This document shows positions 53,411-62,048 of a stretch of 64,000 bases of DNA, piece after piece (position 1 is the stretch's first letter; each line of letters starts with the position of its first letter). The position numbers and the translations under genes were made by a program. The notes under the pieces are model-generated. The model worked only from the letters and a program-made list of their open reading frames with translations. It searched no databases and had not been told where the DNA came from. Source of the DNA: Chelativorans multitrophicus (GTDB taxonomy: Bacteria; Pseudomonadota; Alphaproteobacteria; Rhizobiales; Rhizobiaceae); NCBI RefSeq assembly GCF_011317445.1, contig NZ_JAAAPL010000001.1, positions 558,001-622,000 on the forward strand. The letters are read 5' to 3'.

Positions 53411-54049
53411 ATGCATATCCGATCTACTTTGCTGGCCTCCGCCTGCTGTCTTGCAGTCGCGGCGTGCACAACTTCGCCGTCGGGAGTTTTGGGCCAAACC
53501 GCTGCTCAGCAAGCACTCGGTGAAGGCGCCTACTCTACGGCGCTGATAAGTCCTTCGGCGCTGAAGGCCGGGAGGATATACCACCAGGACAAGCAGGGGA
53601 ATTTTCACGAAATCTGCCAGGACGATTTCAAGGACCAGAATGCCTTGCAAGCCATGCGCGTCGTTACCGACGATCCCTCGCCGGATGTATTGCGAGACTG
53701 GACAGTCCTGGACGGTGCCACATTTGGCTTTCTCGGCACCAACTTGAGGGTTCCCTATCGCCACCTGCAGGTGACCGGCTTTCAGGTTTCGCGGGTCGCG
53801 GAAGGCAATCCGTATAGCTTCATCTTGGGAAATCTCGGTCCAAATTGCCCAAGCCAAATTCTCCCCCGCAATAAGCCCTACTACGTCACATCCGCCGTGG
53901 CAGTGGCCAATCGAGCTCAGATCTTTGCCCGTGGGCCAATCGACAGCGCGGATTTAGGACCCATCAGGTATCGAACACCTCCTCAGGAAACGCCTGTTAC
54001 GACCAGAACAAACGTCGTCTTCGGCATTCTGGCTCAACGAGTTGATTGA
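53411..54049 (+). CDS. Putative lipoprotein of unknown function
   Basis: 212 residues. Signal sequence with lipobox LAVAAC-TT (lipidated Cys about 19) predicts an envelope lipoprotein. The mature part has two short regions of note, GRIYHQDKQGNFHEICQDDF and PYSFILGNLGPNCPSQILPRNKPYYVTSAVAVANRAQIFA, with two cysteines that could pair. I do not recognise the family. GGGGGAATCA precedes ATG 53411. It ends immediately before the convergent transglycosylase-like lipoprotein gene. Confidence 0.75.
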   Translation: MHIRSTLLASACCLAVAACTTSPSGVLGQTAAQQALGEGAYSTALISPSALKAGRIYHQDKQGNFHEICQDDFKDQNALQAMRVVTDDPSPDVLRDWTVLDGATFGFLGTNLRVPYRHLQVTGFQVSRVAEGNPYSFILGNLGPNCPSQILPRNKPYYVTSAVAVANRAQIFARGPIDSADLGPIRYRTPPQETPVTTRTNVVFGILAQRVD

Positions 54050-54745
54050 TCAAAGCGCGCCTTCGCCGGCAACGACCTGAGAACAATAGCTCTGGCGCGA
54101 CGTCCAGGACTGAATGTCCGCTCGCTTCGCTTGGTCGCGGAAGGGGCTCCAGTAAGCGGCGGCGCCCCTCCAAGGCCGGCCGTCGCTGGCTATCACCCCG
54201 GAGCGCGTGACCAATCTCGACAATATCTTTACCCCGCAGGTGAGATTCGTGCCCGGATCGTGCAGGTCATCAGCGGTGCGCAAGCCGCATCCGTATGCAT
54301 TGGCGCTCTCAAATGAAAGCTGGAGGAGCCCACGACTGATGACGTTGTTGCCCGAAGCGTCATAAATGTCCGGCTCGGTAAACGTTACGGCGGGTTTGAA
54401 ATTACTCTCCCATTTTGCAAGCGCCGAAAGCAGCCCCACCCAGAAGGAGGCTCGATCATCAGCGTTGGCTTTCTCATAGCCGGGACAGTACCGGCTCACA
54501 TCTTCGGGTACATTGCTGACCAGGGCGCTGCCGTTACGGCGCACTGCATCGAGAGCGAGACGAGTGTAGCCGTCGGCTCCGGCTACCCCATCCCATCGCG
54601 CAACTGTCACGCGTGCTGGCGGGGTGGCTGCCTGCTGCCCTTCCGACACCGTCTGAGCCTTTTCTGAGCCGCCCGCGCAACTCGCGAGAACTGCGGCGGG
54701 CACCAGGGCCATGAGGAGAATCCATATTGAGCCGGGTCTTTGCAC
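54050..54745 (-). CDS. Lipoprotein with lysozyme/SLT-like domain
   Basis: 231 residues from GTG 54745, with GGGGG six bases upstream. Lipobox VLASC-AGG (Cys about 23). The core LSALAKWESNFKPAVTFTEPDIYDASGNNVISRGLLQLSFESANAYGCGL follows the lysozyme/SLT plan: an acidic E after the helix (KWESNF, candidate catalytic Glu) and a SRGLLQLSFESA motif like the SLT GLLQLMP. Likely a peptidoglycan glycosidase in the periplasm. It is 6 bases downstream of the amidase-like gene on the same strand, so the pair forms an operon. Confidence 0.78.
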   Translation of the reverse strand: MQRPGSIWILLMALVPAAVLASCAGGSEKAQTVSEGQQAATPPARVTVARWDGVAGADGYTRLALDAVRRNGSALVSNVPEDVSRYCPGYEKANADDRASFWVGLLSALAKWESNFKPAVTFTEPDIYDASGNNVISRGLLQLSFESANAYGCGLRTADDLHDPGTNLTCGVKILSRLVTRSGVIASDGRPWRGAAAYWSPFRDQAKRADIQSWTSRQSYCSQVVAGEGAL

Positions 54746-54751
54746 CAGTGA

Positions 54752-55495
54752 CTACCCCCGACGAACGGAAAGAACTTGGCTAAACGGGTAAGGATCGTCG
54801 ACGCAAAGGCGGTTGCTTTGGTTACCGCCCAGTACAAGGGACCGATCACCGTCATATCCAACAAGGAAGCCGACATGCCCCTTCCAGGAGTTTATACTGG
54901 TTCTCCAGAACACTATGATGTCGCCCACCCGCCAGTCACCGGCCCTGACTTCCGATCCCCAATTCAGCCATGAGCGAGCGGCTTTGCTGTCTGTGCCGAT
55001 GCCGCCGGCCTGCTCCACACAATAGTTGACGAAGGATGAGCACCAAGCGACCTCGTCCGGTTCAGCCCCGCCAATGGTGGTTGCGTGATACATACGTATC
55101 CGCGGATTGTCTCTGCCTGGTCTGTTGTCCTGACAAACGTCGAACAACAGTTCACGCTCGGCGACTTCGTAGGCGCTAAGACCACCTCGTGCCGAAACGC
55201 GAGCTTGCATGATGGACTTGCGCGCCAACAGCGGCACATCGAGCGGTATGCCGGGCTCGAGTTCCTCAAGCGCGTGAATATGAGGATTTAGTAAGAGAAG
55301 TCCGCCGCGATCGAAACCAAGTTCACCGCCCAGCGATTCAAAAGTGTCTCCCGGTGCAGTGTAGATGGTCCCGAGAAGCGCCGCTTCCACACTGCCGTTA
55401 TTCAACGCGGTCGCGATCGACTCTGCTCGGGAAACGTCCTTCTGTTTTGACGCAGCCCTTTTGGCCCGACTAGCGGTTCTTGCTTTCCTCACCAT
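54752..55495 (-). CDS. TIGR02594/NlpC-P60-like cell-wall hydrolase with LysM-like N-terminal part
   Basis: 247 residues, GGAGGGG before the ATG. After a basic N-terminus (RKARTASRAKRAASKQK) comes a LysM/tail-associated-like stretch (TIYTAPGDTFESLGGELGFDRGGLLLLNPHI...GIPLDVPLLARK), then a cysteine-peptidase domain: DEVAWCSSFVNYCVEQAGG (catalytic Cys), GDIIVFWR..SWKGHVGFLVGYDGD (catalytic His) and LGGNQSNRL (Asn), the layout of TIGR02594 and CHAP-like peptidoglycan amidases. No signal peptide is obvious, so export may need another route, such as phage-like lysis or a type VI-like system. First gene of the two-gene operon. Confidence 0.8.
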   Translation of the reverse strand: MVRKARTASRAKRAASKQKDVSRAESIATALNNGSVEAALLGTIYTAPGDTFESLGGELGFDRGGLLLLNPHIHALEELEPGIPLDVPLLARKSIMQARVSARGGLSAYEVAERELLFDVCQDNRPGRDNPRIRMYHATTIGGAEPDEVAWCSSFVNYCVEQAGGIGTDSKAARSWLNWGSEVRAGDWRVGDIIVFWRTSINSWKGHVGFLVGYDGDRSLVLGGNQSNRLCVDDPYPFSQVLSVRRG

Positions 55496-55802
55496 TTGCC
55501 CCTCCCACAGCTATGCTGCCTGTCAAGGAACACACCCATGACGGGAAAAGTCAATGGCCGAATCGCGTAATTTGATCCGACATCTTCCTAACTTCCGCGG
55601 GTATAGCGCATCGCGGCTTCTGGCAATTTGAGCATAATGCGATTCCGCCATAAACGCGTTTCGCAGCCCCCGCGCCCGCTCACCGGCTTGTGACTGATTA
55701 ACCCGGTTTTTTGATCGGCAGGCGCTTGAGTGGCGCAAGTGCATCTGATTGCCTTGCGCGTGCAACAGGATCAACGGCCCGTATTGGAAAGGGAATCTTG
55801 AC
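55496..55802. other. Intergenic region upstream of the DoxX gene
   Basis: 307 bases between the divergent cell-wall hydrolase operon and DoxX. It is AT-richer near 55560-55660. No gene, RNA or motif that I can support. Confidence 0.45.
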
Positions 55803-56225
55803 GTGAACAATCTGGAAGCTCGGCTCACCGAACTCTCGCCCTATGTGCTTGCGATCCTCAGGATCATGACCGCGCTGTTGTTCATGGCGCATGGCACTGC
55901 GAAGCTCCTTGGCTTTCCCGATACAGGGATGTCACCGCCGCTTTTCTCACTGGCAGGGTTTGCCGGCGCGCTTGAGCTGGTCGGCGGTATTCTCCTTGTT
56001 CTTGGTCTCTTTACGCGGCCGGTCGCCTTCATTCTGTCCGGCGAAATGGCGGTCGCCTATTTCATGGCGCACGCGTCGCGAGATTTCTATCCCATCCTTA
56101 ACGGCGGAGAGACCGCAATCCTTTTCTGTTTCATTTTCCTGTATCTGGTCTTTGCCGGCCCCGGCGCCTGGAGCCTTTCCGGCCAGCGAGCCGAGGCAGG
56201 TGAACCCGCCACGCAGAAGGTATAG
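55803..56225 (+). CDS. DoxX family membrane protein
   Basis: 140 residues from GTG 55803 with AAAGGGAA upstream. Four transmembrane helices: YVLAILRIMTALLFMAHGTAKLLGF, LAGFAGALELVGGILLVLGLFTRPVAFILSGEMAVAYFM, and GGETAILFCFIFLYLVFAGPGAWSL. The HGTAKLLGF and GLFTRPVAFILSGEMAVAYF motifs are DoxX signature. Members support oxidative-stress or quinone-related chemistry, with no firm substrate. Confidence 0.92.
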   Translation: MNNLEARLTELSPYVLAILRIMTALLFMAHGTAKLLGFPDTGMSPPLFSLAGFAGALELVGGILLVLGLFTRPVAFILSGEMAVAYFMAHASRDFYPILNGGETAILFCFIFLYLVFAGPGAWSLSGQRAEAGEPATQKV

Positions 56226-56339
56226 CCGGCGGCTCATTCAGTCGGCAGCGCCGGATCGCGGATAGCGTCCGGCGCCTGCACATGTTGCGGAGCATACTCG
56301 TGCCGGTGCATAACAGCGCCGTAAGCCGAGAGTTTCGCG

Positions 56340-57455
56340 ATGCCCGAGCGCCCTTCCCTTACCCCACTGGTTGAAAGCCTGCCCGCCACCGTTCCGTTTG
56401 TTGGCCCCGAGACGCAGGAGCGCGCCCGCGGCAGATCTTTCCGTGCCCGCCTTGGCGCCAATGAAAACGGTTTCGGACCTTCGCTGGCTGTCGTGGCCGC
56501 GATGCGGGAGGCAGCGCCGGAGATGTGGAAATACGGCGATCCCGAAAACCACGATCTCAAGCTGGCGCTCTCTGCTCATCTTCGCCTAGGGCCGCAAAAC
56601 ATCACAATCGGCGAAGGGATCGACGGCCTGCTCGGCCTTGCAGTCCGGCAATATGTTCGGCCCGGCGATGCGGTGGTTACATCGCTGGGCGCCTATCCCA
56701 CCTTCAACTATCATGTGGCCGGTTTCGGAGGCCGGCTCGTCACGGTTCCTTATGAAGGGGACCGCGAAAACCTTTCAGGCCTGCTCGATGCCGCATGGCG
56801 GGAGAATGCCCGCGTGGTCTATCTCTCCAATCCCGACAATCCCATGGGTAGCTGGTGGGGGGCCGACGAGATCGAACGCTTTATCGCGGGCCTGCCAGAG
56901 ACCACGCTCCTCATTCTGGACGAGGCCTATGGCGAGACCGCGCCGGCCTCTGCAATTCCGCCTCTCGAACCGTTACGGCCCAATGTGCTGCGCATGCGCA
57001 CCTTCTCCAAGGCTTACGGGCTGGCCGGGCTTAGATGCGGCTATGCGATCGGCGAGGCAACGGCCATCGGCGCTTTCGACAAGGTGCGCAATCATTTCGG
57101 CATGACGCGCATGGCCCAGGCGGCCGCGCTTGCTGCCCTTTCCGACCAGGCACATCTGAGATGGGTGGTCGAGCAAGTGGATGTCTGCCGGCGGCGTATC
57201 TCGGCCATTGCGGAAGCGCATGGGCTCGTTCCCCTGCCCTCGGCCACGAATTTCGTGACGATAGACTGCGGGAGCGACGGTTCTTTCGCATCGCGCCTGC
57301 TGAAGGCGCTTACAGACAGGGACGTTTTCGTGCGCAAGCCGATGGCGCCGGTCCTCGACCGATGCATCCGCGTCAGCGTAGGACCGGAAGCCGAGATCGC
57401 AATATTCGAGGCAGAGCTTGGGCCTGCGCTGGAGAGGGCCCGACAAGGCGCCTGA
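56340..57455 (+). CDS. PLP-dependent aminotransferase (histidinol-phosphate aminotransferase-like)
   Basis: 371-residue fold-type I aminotransferase: RLGANENGFGPSLAVVAAM at the N-terminus (substrate carboxylate region as in HisC), TSLGAYPTFNYHVAGFGG, YLSNPDNPMGSW, LILDEAYGE (PLP-binding Asp and Tyr), TFSKAYGLAGLRCGYAIG (Schiff-base Lys about 224) and RVSVGPEAEI (Arg). HisC-like in every motif. Whether this is the genuine histidine enzyme or a paralogue for aromatic or other amino acids is not decidable; no his genes are near. It stands alone downstream of DoxX. Confidence 0.9.
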   Translation: MPERPSLTPLVESLPATVPFVGPETQERARGRSFRARLGANENGFGPSLAVVAAMREAAPEMWKYGDPENHDLKLALSAHLRLGPQNITIGEGIDGLLGLAVRQYVRPGDAVVTSLGAYPTFNYHVAGFGGRLVTVPYEGDRENLSGLLDAAWRENARVVYLSNPDNPMGSWWGADEIERFIAGLPETTLLILDEAYGETAPASAIPPLEPLRPNVLRMRTFSKAYGLAGLRCGYAIGEATAIGAFDKVRNHFGMTRMAQAAALAALSDQAHLRWVVEQVDVCRRRISAIAEAHGLVPLPSATNFVTIDCGSDGSFASRLLKALTDRDVFVRKPMAPVLDRCIRVSVGPEAEIAIFEAELGPALERARQGA

Positions 57456-57494
57456 CAGGCAAAGCCCATGGCGCGGCGGCTCCTTCGCCGTCGC

Positions 57495-57734
57495 TCAGAT
57501 CAAATCGTCCTCCCCGCCGGGGCCGAAGCCGCGGTTCAGGATCTCGACAAGTTCGGCCACTTTGCCCTTGGGCATGGGGCGGAATTCATTCACCAGCGCC
57601 TCGTCGTTCATAACCCAGGCATGCGCCTCGGCCAATTCGCGTTCATCTGCCCCGGTGGTGGCAATTTCAGCCAGAAGCGCGTTGTCCACCGGCCCAAGAA
57701 TGCGATGCACCCCTTCCCTGGTCAGCGTCGGCAT
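57495..57734 (-). CDS. Conserved small hypothetical protein (79 aa)
   Basis: 79 residues from ATG 57734, with AAGGAG six bases before. [66 protein letters not shown] is a small helical protein seen across Rhizobiales and often followed by a C-terminal acidic tail. No known function. It is convergent with the aminotransferase gene and divergent from ivd. Confidence 0.75.
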   Translation of the reverse strand: MPTLTREGVHRILGPVDNALLAEIATTGADERELAEAHAWVMNDEALVNEFRPMPKGKVAELVEILNRGFGPGGEDDLI

Positions 57735-57871
57735 GGAAAACTCCTTCGCAGGTGGGACTCCTTCAAAATGATGCGGAGCGGCATTGGGTTCCCTCACATC
57801 ATTGGAGTGGCTCTTTCCGAACCCGCCGACGCAGAATACCTATGGAAAGGCCAGAGCGCGTGGGAGGAGTG

Positions 57872-59032
57872 ATGTACACGAACACAATGAATTTCGGGCT
57901 CGGCGAGGACATCGACGCGCTGCGGGACATGGTGGGCCGCTTCGCCCGCGAGCGGATCGGGCCCATCGCGGCCGAGATCGACCGCGAAAACGAGTTCCCT
58001 GCCCATCTCTGGAAGGAAATGGGTGATCTTGGCCTGCTCGGCATCACCGTCGAGCCCGAGTTTGGCGGCTCAGGCCTCGGCTATCTTGCCCATGTGGTTG
58101 CGATGGAGGAGATTTCGCGCGCCTCCGCCTCAGTCGGGCTCTCCTATGGCGCGCATTCCAATCTCTGCGTCAACCAGATCCGCCGCTGGGGCACGCCCGA
58201 GCAGAAGCAGAACTATCTCCCGGCCTTGTGCGCCGGCCAAACTGTCGGCGCGCTCGCCATGTCCGAGACGGGGGCTGGCTCAGACGTGGTCTCGATGAAG
58301 CTCAGGGCAGAAAAGAAAAACGACCGCTTCGTGCTCAACGGCTCTAAGATGTGGATCACCAACGGACCGGATGCCGGCACGCTCGTGGTCTACGCCACGA
58401 CTGATCTCGCGGTCGGGCCGCGTGGCATAACCGCCTTCATCGTCGAGCGCTCCATGCCCGGTTTCTCGGTGGCGCAAAAGCTAGATAAGCTGGGGATGCG
58501 CGGCTCCAACACGGGCGAGCTGGTTTTCGAGGATGTCGAGGTGCCTTTCGAAAATATGCTTGGCGAGGAAGGGCACGGCGTGGAGATCCTCATGTCCGGC
58601 CTTGACTATGAGCGCGTGGTGCTCTCGGGCGGGCCGCTCGGCATCATGGCCGCCTGCCTGGACGCCACCGTGCCCTATGTGCGCGAGCGCCAGCAATTCG
58701 GCCAGCCCGTCGGCTCTTTCCAGCTCGTGCAGGGCAAGCTCGCCGACATGTACACAACGCTTAATGCCTGCCGCGCTTACGTCTACGCCGTCGCTGCTGC
58801 CTGCGATCGCGGCGAAACCACCCGCAAGGATGCCGCCGGCTGTATTCTCTACGCCGCCGAGCGCGCCACCCGCATGGCGCTCGACGCCATCCAGCTTCTG
58901 GGCGGGAACGGGTATATCAACGAGTTCCCCACCGGCCGGCTGCTGCGCGACGCCAAGCTCTACGAGATTGGCGCGGGAACGAGCGAGATCAGACGATGGC
59001 TGATCGGCCGGGAGATCGTGGCGGAGAACTGA
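57872..59032 (+). CDS. ivd: Isovaleryl-CoA dehydrogenase
   Basis: 386-residue FAD-dependent acyl-CoA dehydrogenase, third step of leucine catabolism (isovaleryl-CoA to 3-methylcrotonyl-CoA). [73 protein letters not shown] (FAD), and [15 protein letters not shown], in which the glutamate (about E247) is the catalytic base placed as in isovaleryl-CoA dehydrogenases rather than other acyl-CoA dehydrogenases. GGGAGGAG lies next to ATG 57872. mccB follows after 54 bases. Confidence 0.95.
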   Translation: MYTNTMNFGLGEDIDALRDMVGRFARERIGPIAAEIDRENEFPAHLWKEMGDLGLLGITVEPEFGGSGLGYLAHVVAMEEISRASASVGLSYGAHSNLCVNQIRRWGTPEQKQNYLPALCAGQTVGALAMSETGAGSDVVSMKLRAEKKNDRFVLNGSKMWITNGPDAGTLVVYATTDLAVGPRGITAFIVERSMPGFSVAQKLDKLGMRGSNTGELVFEDVEVPFENMLGEEGHGVEILMSGLDYERVVLSGGPLGIMAACLDATVPYVRERQQFGQPVGSFQLVQGKLADMYTTLNACRAYVYAVAAACDRGETTRKDAAGCILYAAERATRMALDAIQLLGGNGYINEFPTGRLLRDAKLYEIGAGTSEIRRWLIGREIVAEN

Positions 59033-59086
59033 TCGCGCGCCCGAAACGCCCTATCGAGGAACACTCACCCGCGAGAGAAGGAAACC

Positions 59087-60694
59087 ATGCCCGTCATCCC
59101 CTCCCAGCTCTCCACCGCTGCCGAATCTTTCCGCGCCAACGAAGCGCGTATGAAGTCGCTGGTCTCCGAAATGGCCGAGAAGGCTGCAGCCATCGAGCGC
59201 GGCGGCTCCGACGAAGCCCGTGCCCGGCACACCGCGCGCGGCAAGCTCTTGCCGCGTGAGCGCCTAGCGCAGCTCCTCGATGTGGGGGCGCCCCTCCTGG
59301 AGATCGGGCAGTTCGCCGCCTTCGGCCTGTATGAGGGCGACATCGCGTCGGCCGGGCTCATTGCCGGCATAGGCCGCGTCGAGGGCCGCGAGGTGATGGT
59401 CGTCGTCAACGATGCCACTGTGAAGGGCGGAACCTATTATCCCCTCACCGTGAAAAAGCACCTGCGCGCGCAGGAGATCGCGCTCGAGAACAATCTGCCC
59501 TGCATCTATCTGGTCGATTCGGGCGGTGCGAACCTGCCCAACCAGGACGAGGTTTTCCCGGACCGCGACCATTTCGGCCGCATTTTCTATAACCAGGCCA
59601 CGATGTCGGCGCGGGGCATCCCGCAGATCGCCTGCGTTATGGGCTCGTGCACGGCAGGCGGCGCCTATGTGCCAGCCATGTCCGACGAGACCGTGATGGT
59701 GAAGGGCAACGCCACCATCTTCCTCGGCGGCCCTCCCCTCGTGAAGGCAGCCACCGGCGAGGTGGTGACGGCGGAAGAATTAGGCGGCGCCGAAGTGCAC
59801 ACGCGCCTTTCAGGCGTCGCCGACCACTACGCGGTGAACGATGAACACGCTCTCGCCATCGTCCGACGCATCGTCAAAAACCTGAATCGGAAGAAGACGA
59901 TCGGGCTCGATCTTCAGAAAGTGATTCCGCCGCTTTACGACCCGCGCGAGATCTACGGCATCATCCCGGCCGATGTGCGCCAGCCCTACGATGTGCGAGA
60001 GGTGATCGCGCGCATCGTCGACGGCTCGGAGCTCGACGAGTTCAAGCAGAACTACGGCGCGACACTCGTGACCGGCTTTGCCCATCTGCACGGCATGCCC
60101 GTCGGCATCATCGCAAACAACGGCGTGCTGTTCTCCGAATCCGCGCTCAAGGGCGCGCACTTCATCGAGCTTTGCTGCCAGCGCAAGATCCCCCTCCTCT
60201 TCCTCCAGAACATCACGGGGTTCATGGTCGGGGCGAAATACGAGGCGGGCGGCATTGCCAAGGACGGCGCCAAGCTCGTCACCGCCGTCGCCACGGCCCA
60301 GGTGCCGAAGATCACAGCCATCATCGGCGGCTCCTTTGGGGCTGGGAATTACGGCATGTGCGGCCGCGCCTTCTCGCCGCGCTTCTTATGGATGTGGCCC
60401 AACGCGCGCATCTCCGTCATGGGCGGAGAGCAGGCCGCGACGGTGCTTGCCATCGTCAAGCGTGAGGGCATTGAGCGAAAGGGCGGCTCATGGACTGCCG
60501 AGGAGGAAGCCGAGTTCAAGAAGCCGATCCTCGAAAAATATGAGCGCGAAGGCCACCCGCTCTATTCCTCCGCGCGGCTGTGGGACGACGGCATCATCGA
60601 TCCGGCGAAGACACGCGACGTCCTTGCGCTCTCCCTATCCGCCGCCCTCAACGCGCCGATCGGGGAGACGCGGTTCGGTGTGTTCAGGATGTGA
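59087..60694 (+). CDS. mccB: Methylcrotonyl-CoA carboxylase carboxyltransferase (beta) subunit
   Basis: 535 residues. Carboxyltransferase fold with [36 protein letters not shown] (N-terminal CoA site), [37 protein letters not shown], and [33 protein letters not shown] and [34 protein letters not shown] in the biotin-binding half. The [10 protein letters not shown] and [10 protein letters not shown] segments single out methylcrotonyl-CoA rather than propionyl- or acetyl-CoA carboxylases. GAAGGAAA precedes the ATG. The biotin carboxylase partner mccA is not next to it in this window, which is unusual (see findings). Confidence 0.95.
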   Translation: MPVIPSQLSTAAESFRANEARMKSLVSEMAEKAAAIERGGSDEARARHTARGKLLPRERLAQLLDVGAPLLEIGQFAAFGLYEGDIASAGLIAGIGRVEGREVMVVVNDATVKGGTYYPLTVKKHLRAQEIALENNLPCIYLVDSGGANLPNQDEVFPDRDHFGRIFYNQATMSARGIPQIACVMGSCTAGGAYVPAMSDETVMVKGNATIFLGGPPLVKAATGEVVTAEELGGAEVHTRLSGVADHYAVNDEHALAIVRRIVKNLNRKKTIGLDLQKVIPPLYDPREIYGIIPADVRQPYDVREVIARIVDGSELDEFKQNYGATLVTGFAHLHGMPVGIIANNGVLFSESALKGAHFIELCCQRKIPLLFLQNITGFMVGAKYEAGGIAKDGAKLVTAVATAQVPKITAIIGGSFGAGNYGMCGRAFSPRFLWMWPNARISVMGGEQAATVLAIVKREGIERKGGSWTAEEEAEFKKPILEKYEREGHPLYSSARLWDDGIIDPAKTRDVLALSLSAALNAPIGETRFGVFRM

Positions 60695-60749
60695 GATGTA
60701 ACAAGAAAATTTTCCTAGTTTTATCCCCACTCTTTTCCGCCCGCTTACA

Positions 60750-60780
60750 CTTCCCGCCACGCAACGGGCGTGGCGGGAAG
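60750..60780 (+). promoter_or_regulatory. Perfect hairpin overlapping the putative toxin ribosome binding site
   Basis: 13-bp perfect inverted repeat CTTCCCGCCACGC/GCGTGGCGGGAAG with an AACGG loop, 55 bases after the mccB stop. Its 3' arm contains GGCGGGAAG, immediately before the ATGs at 60782 and 60785, so if transcribed it would hide the Shine-Dalgarno of the next gene. No T-run follows, making pure terminator function less likely, though it could also cut read-through from mccB. Confidence 0.7.
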
Positions 60781-60781
60781 G

Positions 60782-61501
60782 ATGATGGAAGATACAACCG
60801 AGAATATTGAACTTCGCAGGATCGAATACAGCCTCGCGGCGAACCGCGTGCTGCTTTCCTGCCTGCGACTGCGAAACGCGGTCAAATACAACCCGTATTG
60901 GCACCTCCAGCCCCGGGCTCCGGCCGGCAGTTCTGACGGAATCGGCGGACAGTGGATCACGTGGCTGGGCGCGGCGGGTTCTATACTGCCTGCGCTGCAA
61001 CGTATCGCCGTCCCTGCCCTCCGGAGGCTGAGGGAGGAAGCACGCCGACTTGCGCCGATCCTGCGAAGGCTTCCCCGGCGCTGGGACGACACGTCGCAAC
61101 CTGATGAGGAAAGCTTCGATGATGAGACCCGGCGCATAAGCCGGTCCTCTTGGCAACGGTTCGGCTATCCGACGATCCGCTTCCGTACAGAAGTTGAATT
61201 GCGGCGTTACTTGGGCCCGGCGGGCTCTGGGCGCGAATGGCATCATATTGCGGAGAAGCGGTTGGCCGGCCGAGATGGCTTTCCGGCTGAACTCATCCAC
61301 AGCACCGACAATATCATCAGCCTGCCGGTGGAGGTACATCGGCGGGTTACCGCAAAAATGAGTTCAAGAAGCCCGGAGCATGGTAATGTCGTTCGTCGTC
61401 TCTGGATGGAAAAGCTGCCGTTTGATGAACAGTATAACCTCGGGCTCGATCTGATCGCCGAAACGCTTGAGGAGATGGGCTATGACCCGACAAAATTTTA
61501 G
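60782..61501 (+). CDS. Candidate polymorphic-toxin protein with WHH/HNH-like nuclease domain
   Basis: 239 residues. The first 45 residues are basic with a PRAPAGSSDGIGGQW motif (about 44-58) like the PAGxxxGGQW segment of rhizobial toxin-like proteins; a hydrophobic patch and a basic/acidic linker follow. The C-terminal domain (about 150-239) has WHHIAEKRLAG (W153, H154, H155), LIHSTDNIISLPVEVHRRV (H173, N177, H186) and KLPFDEQYNLGLDLI, the plan of HNH/ENDO VII superfamily nucleases used as toxin tips. No signal peptide and no Rhs/filamentous carrier, so delivery is unknown. Start uncertain: ATG 60782, 60785 or GTG 60770. Its last 20 bases overlap the next gene. Confidence 0.72.
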   Translation: MMEDTTENIELRRIEYSLAANRVLLSCLRLRNAVKYNPYWHLQPRAPAGSSDGIGGQWITWLGAAGSILPALQRIAVPALRRLREEARRLAPILRRLPRRWDDTSQPDEESFDDETRRISRSSWQRFGYPTIRFRTEVELRRYLGPAGSGREWHHIAEKRLAGRDGFPAELIHSTDNIISLPVEVHRRVTAKMSSRSPEHGNVVRRLWMEKLPFDEQYNLGLDLIAETLEEMGYDPTKF

Positions 61502-61946
61502 TATCTCCGTCAGCGATCTGCTTGAACGCTTCCACAAGCATCAGGAACTGTATCGACTTGCCGTTCGGCGGCAAGATGTTCCTACAGCCAACCGTCACAT
61601 CCTCAAGGCATCAGAATACCTGAATGCATTAGCTGCTCTCAATCCCGCGGGAAGGGAGACGATTGAAACCCTCCTGACGCATCCGGACGCATATTTGCGT
61701 CTGCGGGCGGCCGGCTCTGTTCTTAGCTGGTCACCGGAGAAGGCTATACCGGTGCTGGGTCGCCTCCTCTTTGAAGACCTAGGGCCGACGCGTTCACCCG
61801 ACGAGCGTCTGGATATTCGAACGGAAGCCAAAGGCTGGCTCTACAAACACTTCGGCATACGCAGTTTTGATCGCAACGATCTGATCGAACCGCTCAGGGC
61901 ATATGGTGTTGAGCTGCCATATCGGGATCACGCGAAGTGGCAGTAG
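61482..61946 (+). CDS. Candidate immunity protein 1 (DUF2019-like)
   Basis: 154 residues, starts at ATG 61482 inside the toxin gene with GAGGAG seven bases upstream, so translation is coupled to the toxin. All-helical: ISVSDLLERFHKHQELYRLAVRRQDVPTANRHILKASEYLNAL, then HPDAYLRLRAAGSVLSWSPEKAIPVLGRLLFED, a HEAT-like repeat of the DUF2019 type (HPNxxVRLKAAxxxLxxAP in the family). DUF2019 proteins are common small partners of polymorphic toxins. The C-terminus WLYKHFGIRSFDRNDLIEPLRAYGVELP is closely shared with the next gene. No metal or catalytic site, as expected for a binding inhibitor. Confidence 0.72.
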   Translation: MTRQNFSISVSDLLERFHKHQELYRLAVRRQDVPTANRHILKASEYLNALAALNPAGRETIETLLTHPDAYLRLRAAGSVLSWSPEKAIPVLGRLLFEDLGPTRSPDERLDIRTEAKGWLYKHFGIRSFDRNDLIEPLRAYGVELPYRDHAKWQ

Positions 61947-61949
61947 AGA

Positions 61950-62048
61950 CGGTTACTCGTACCAAGCCCTACCCGGGGATGGGGCAACTTCGACCGGCGT
62001 CCTTCAGCCCGATCAAGGAAGCTTACGAGGAACTCGGCTATGACTTCG
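61950..62048 (+). pseudogene. Vestigial toxin C-terminal tail in front of immunity gene 2
   Basis: In one frame this stretch reads ...SPIKEAYEELGYDFDAIKQN, whose SPIKEAYEELGYD aligns with LDLIAETLEEMGYD, the last residues of the nuclease protein at 61501. In both places the ATG of the following immunity gene is the ATG inside GGC-TAT-GAC (Gly-Tyr-Asp), at homologous points. No full domain or start is present, so this appears to be the remnant of a second, lost toxin end whose immunity gene survives. Only about a dozen residues are comparable. Confidence 0.5.
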
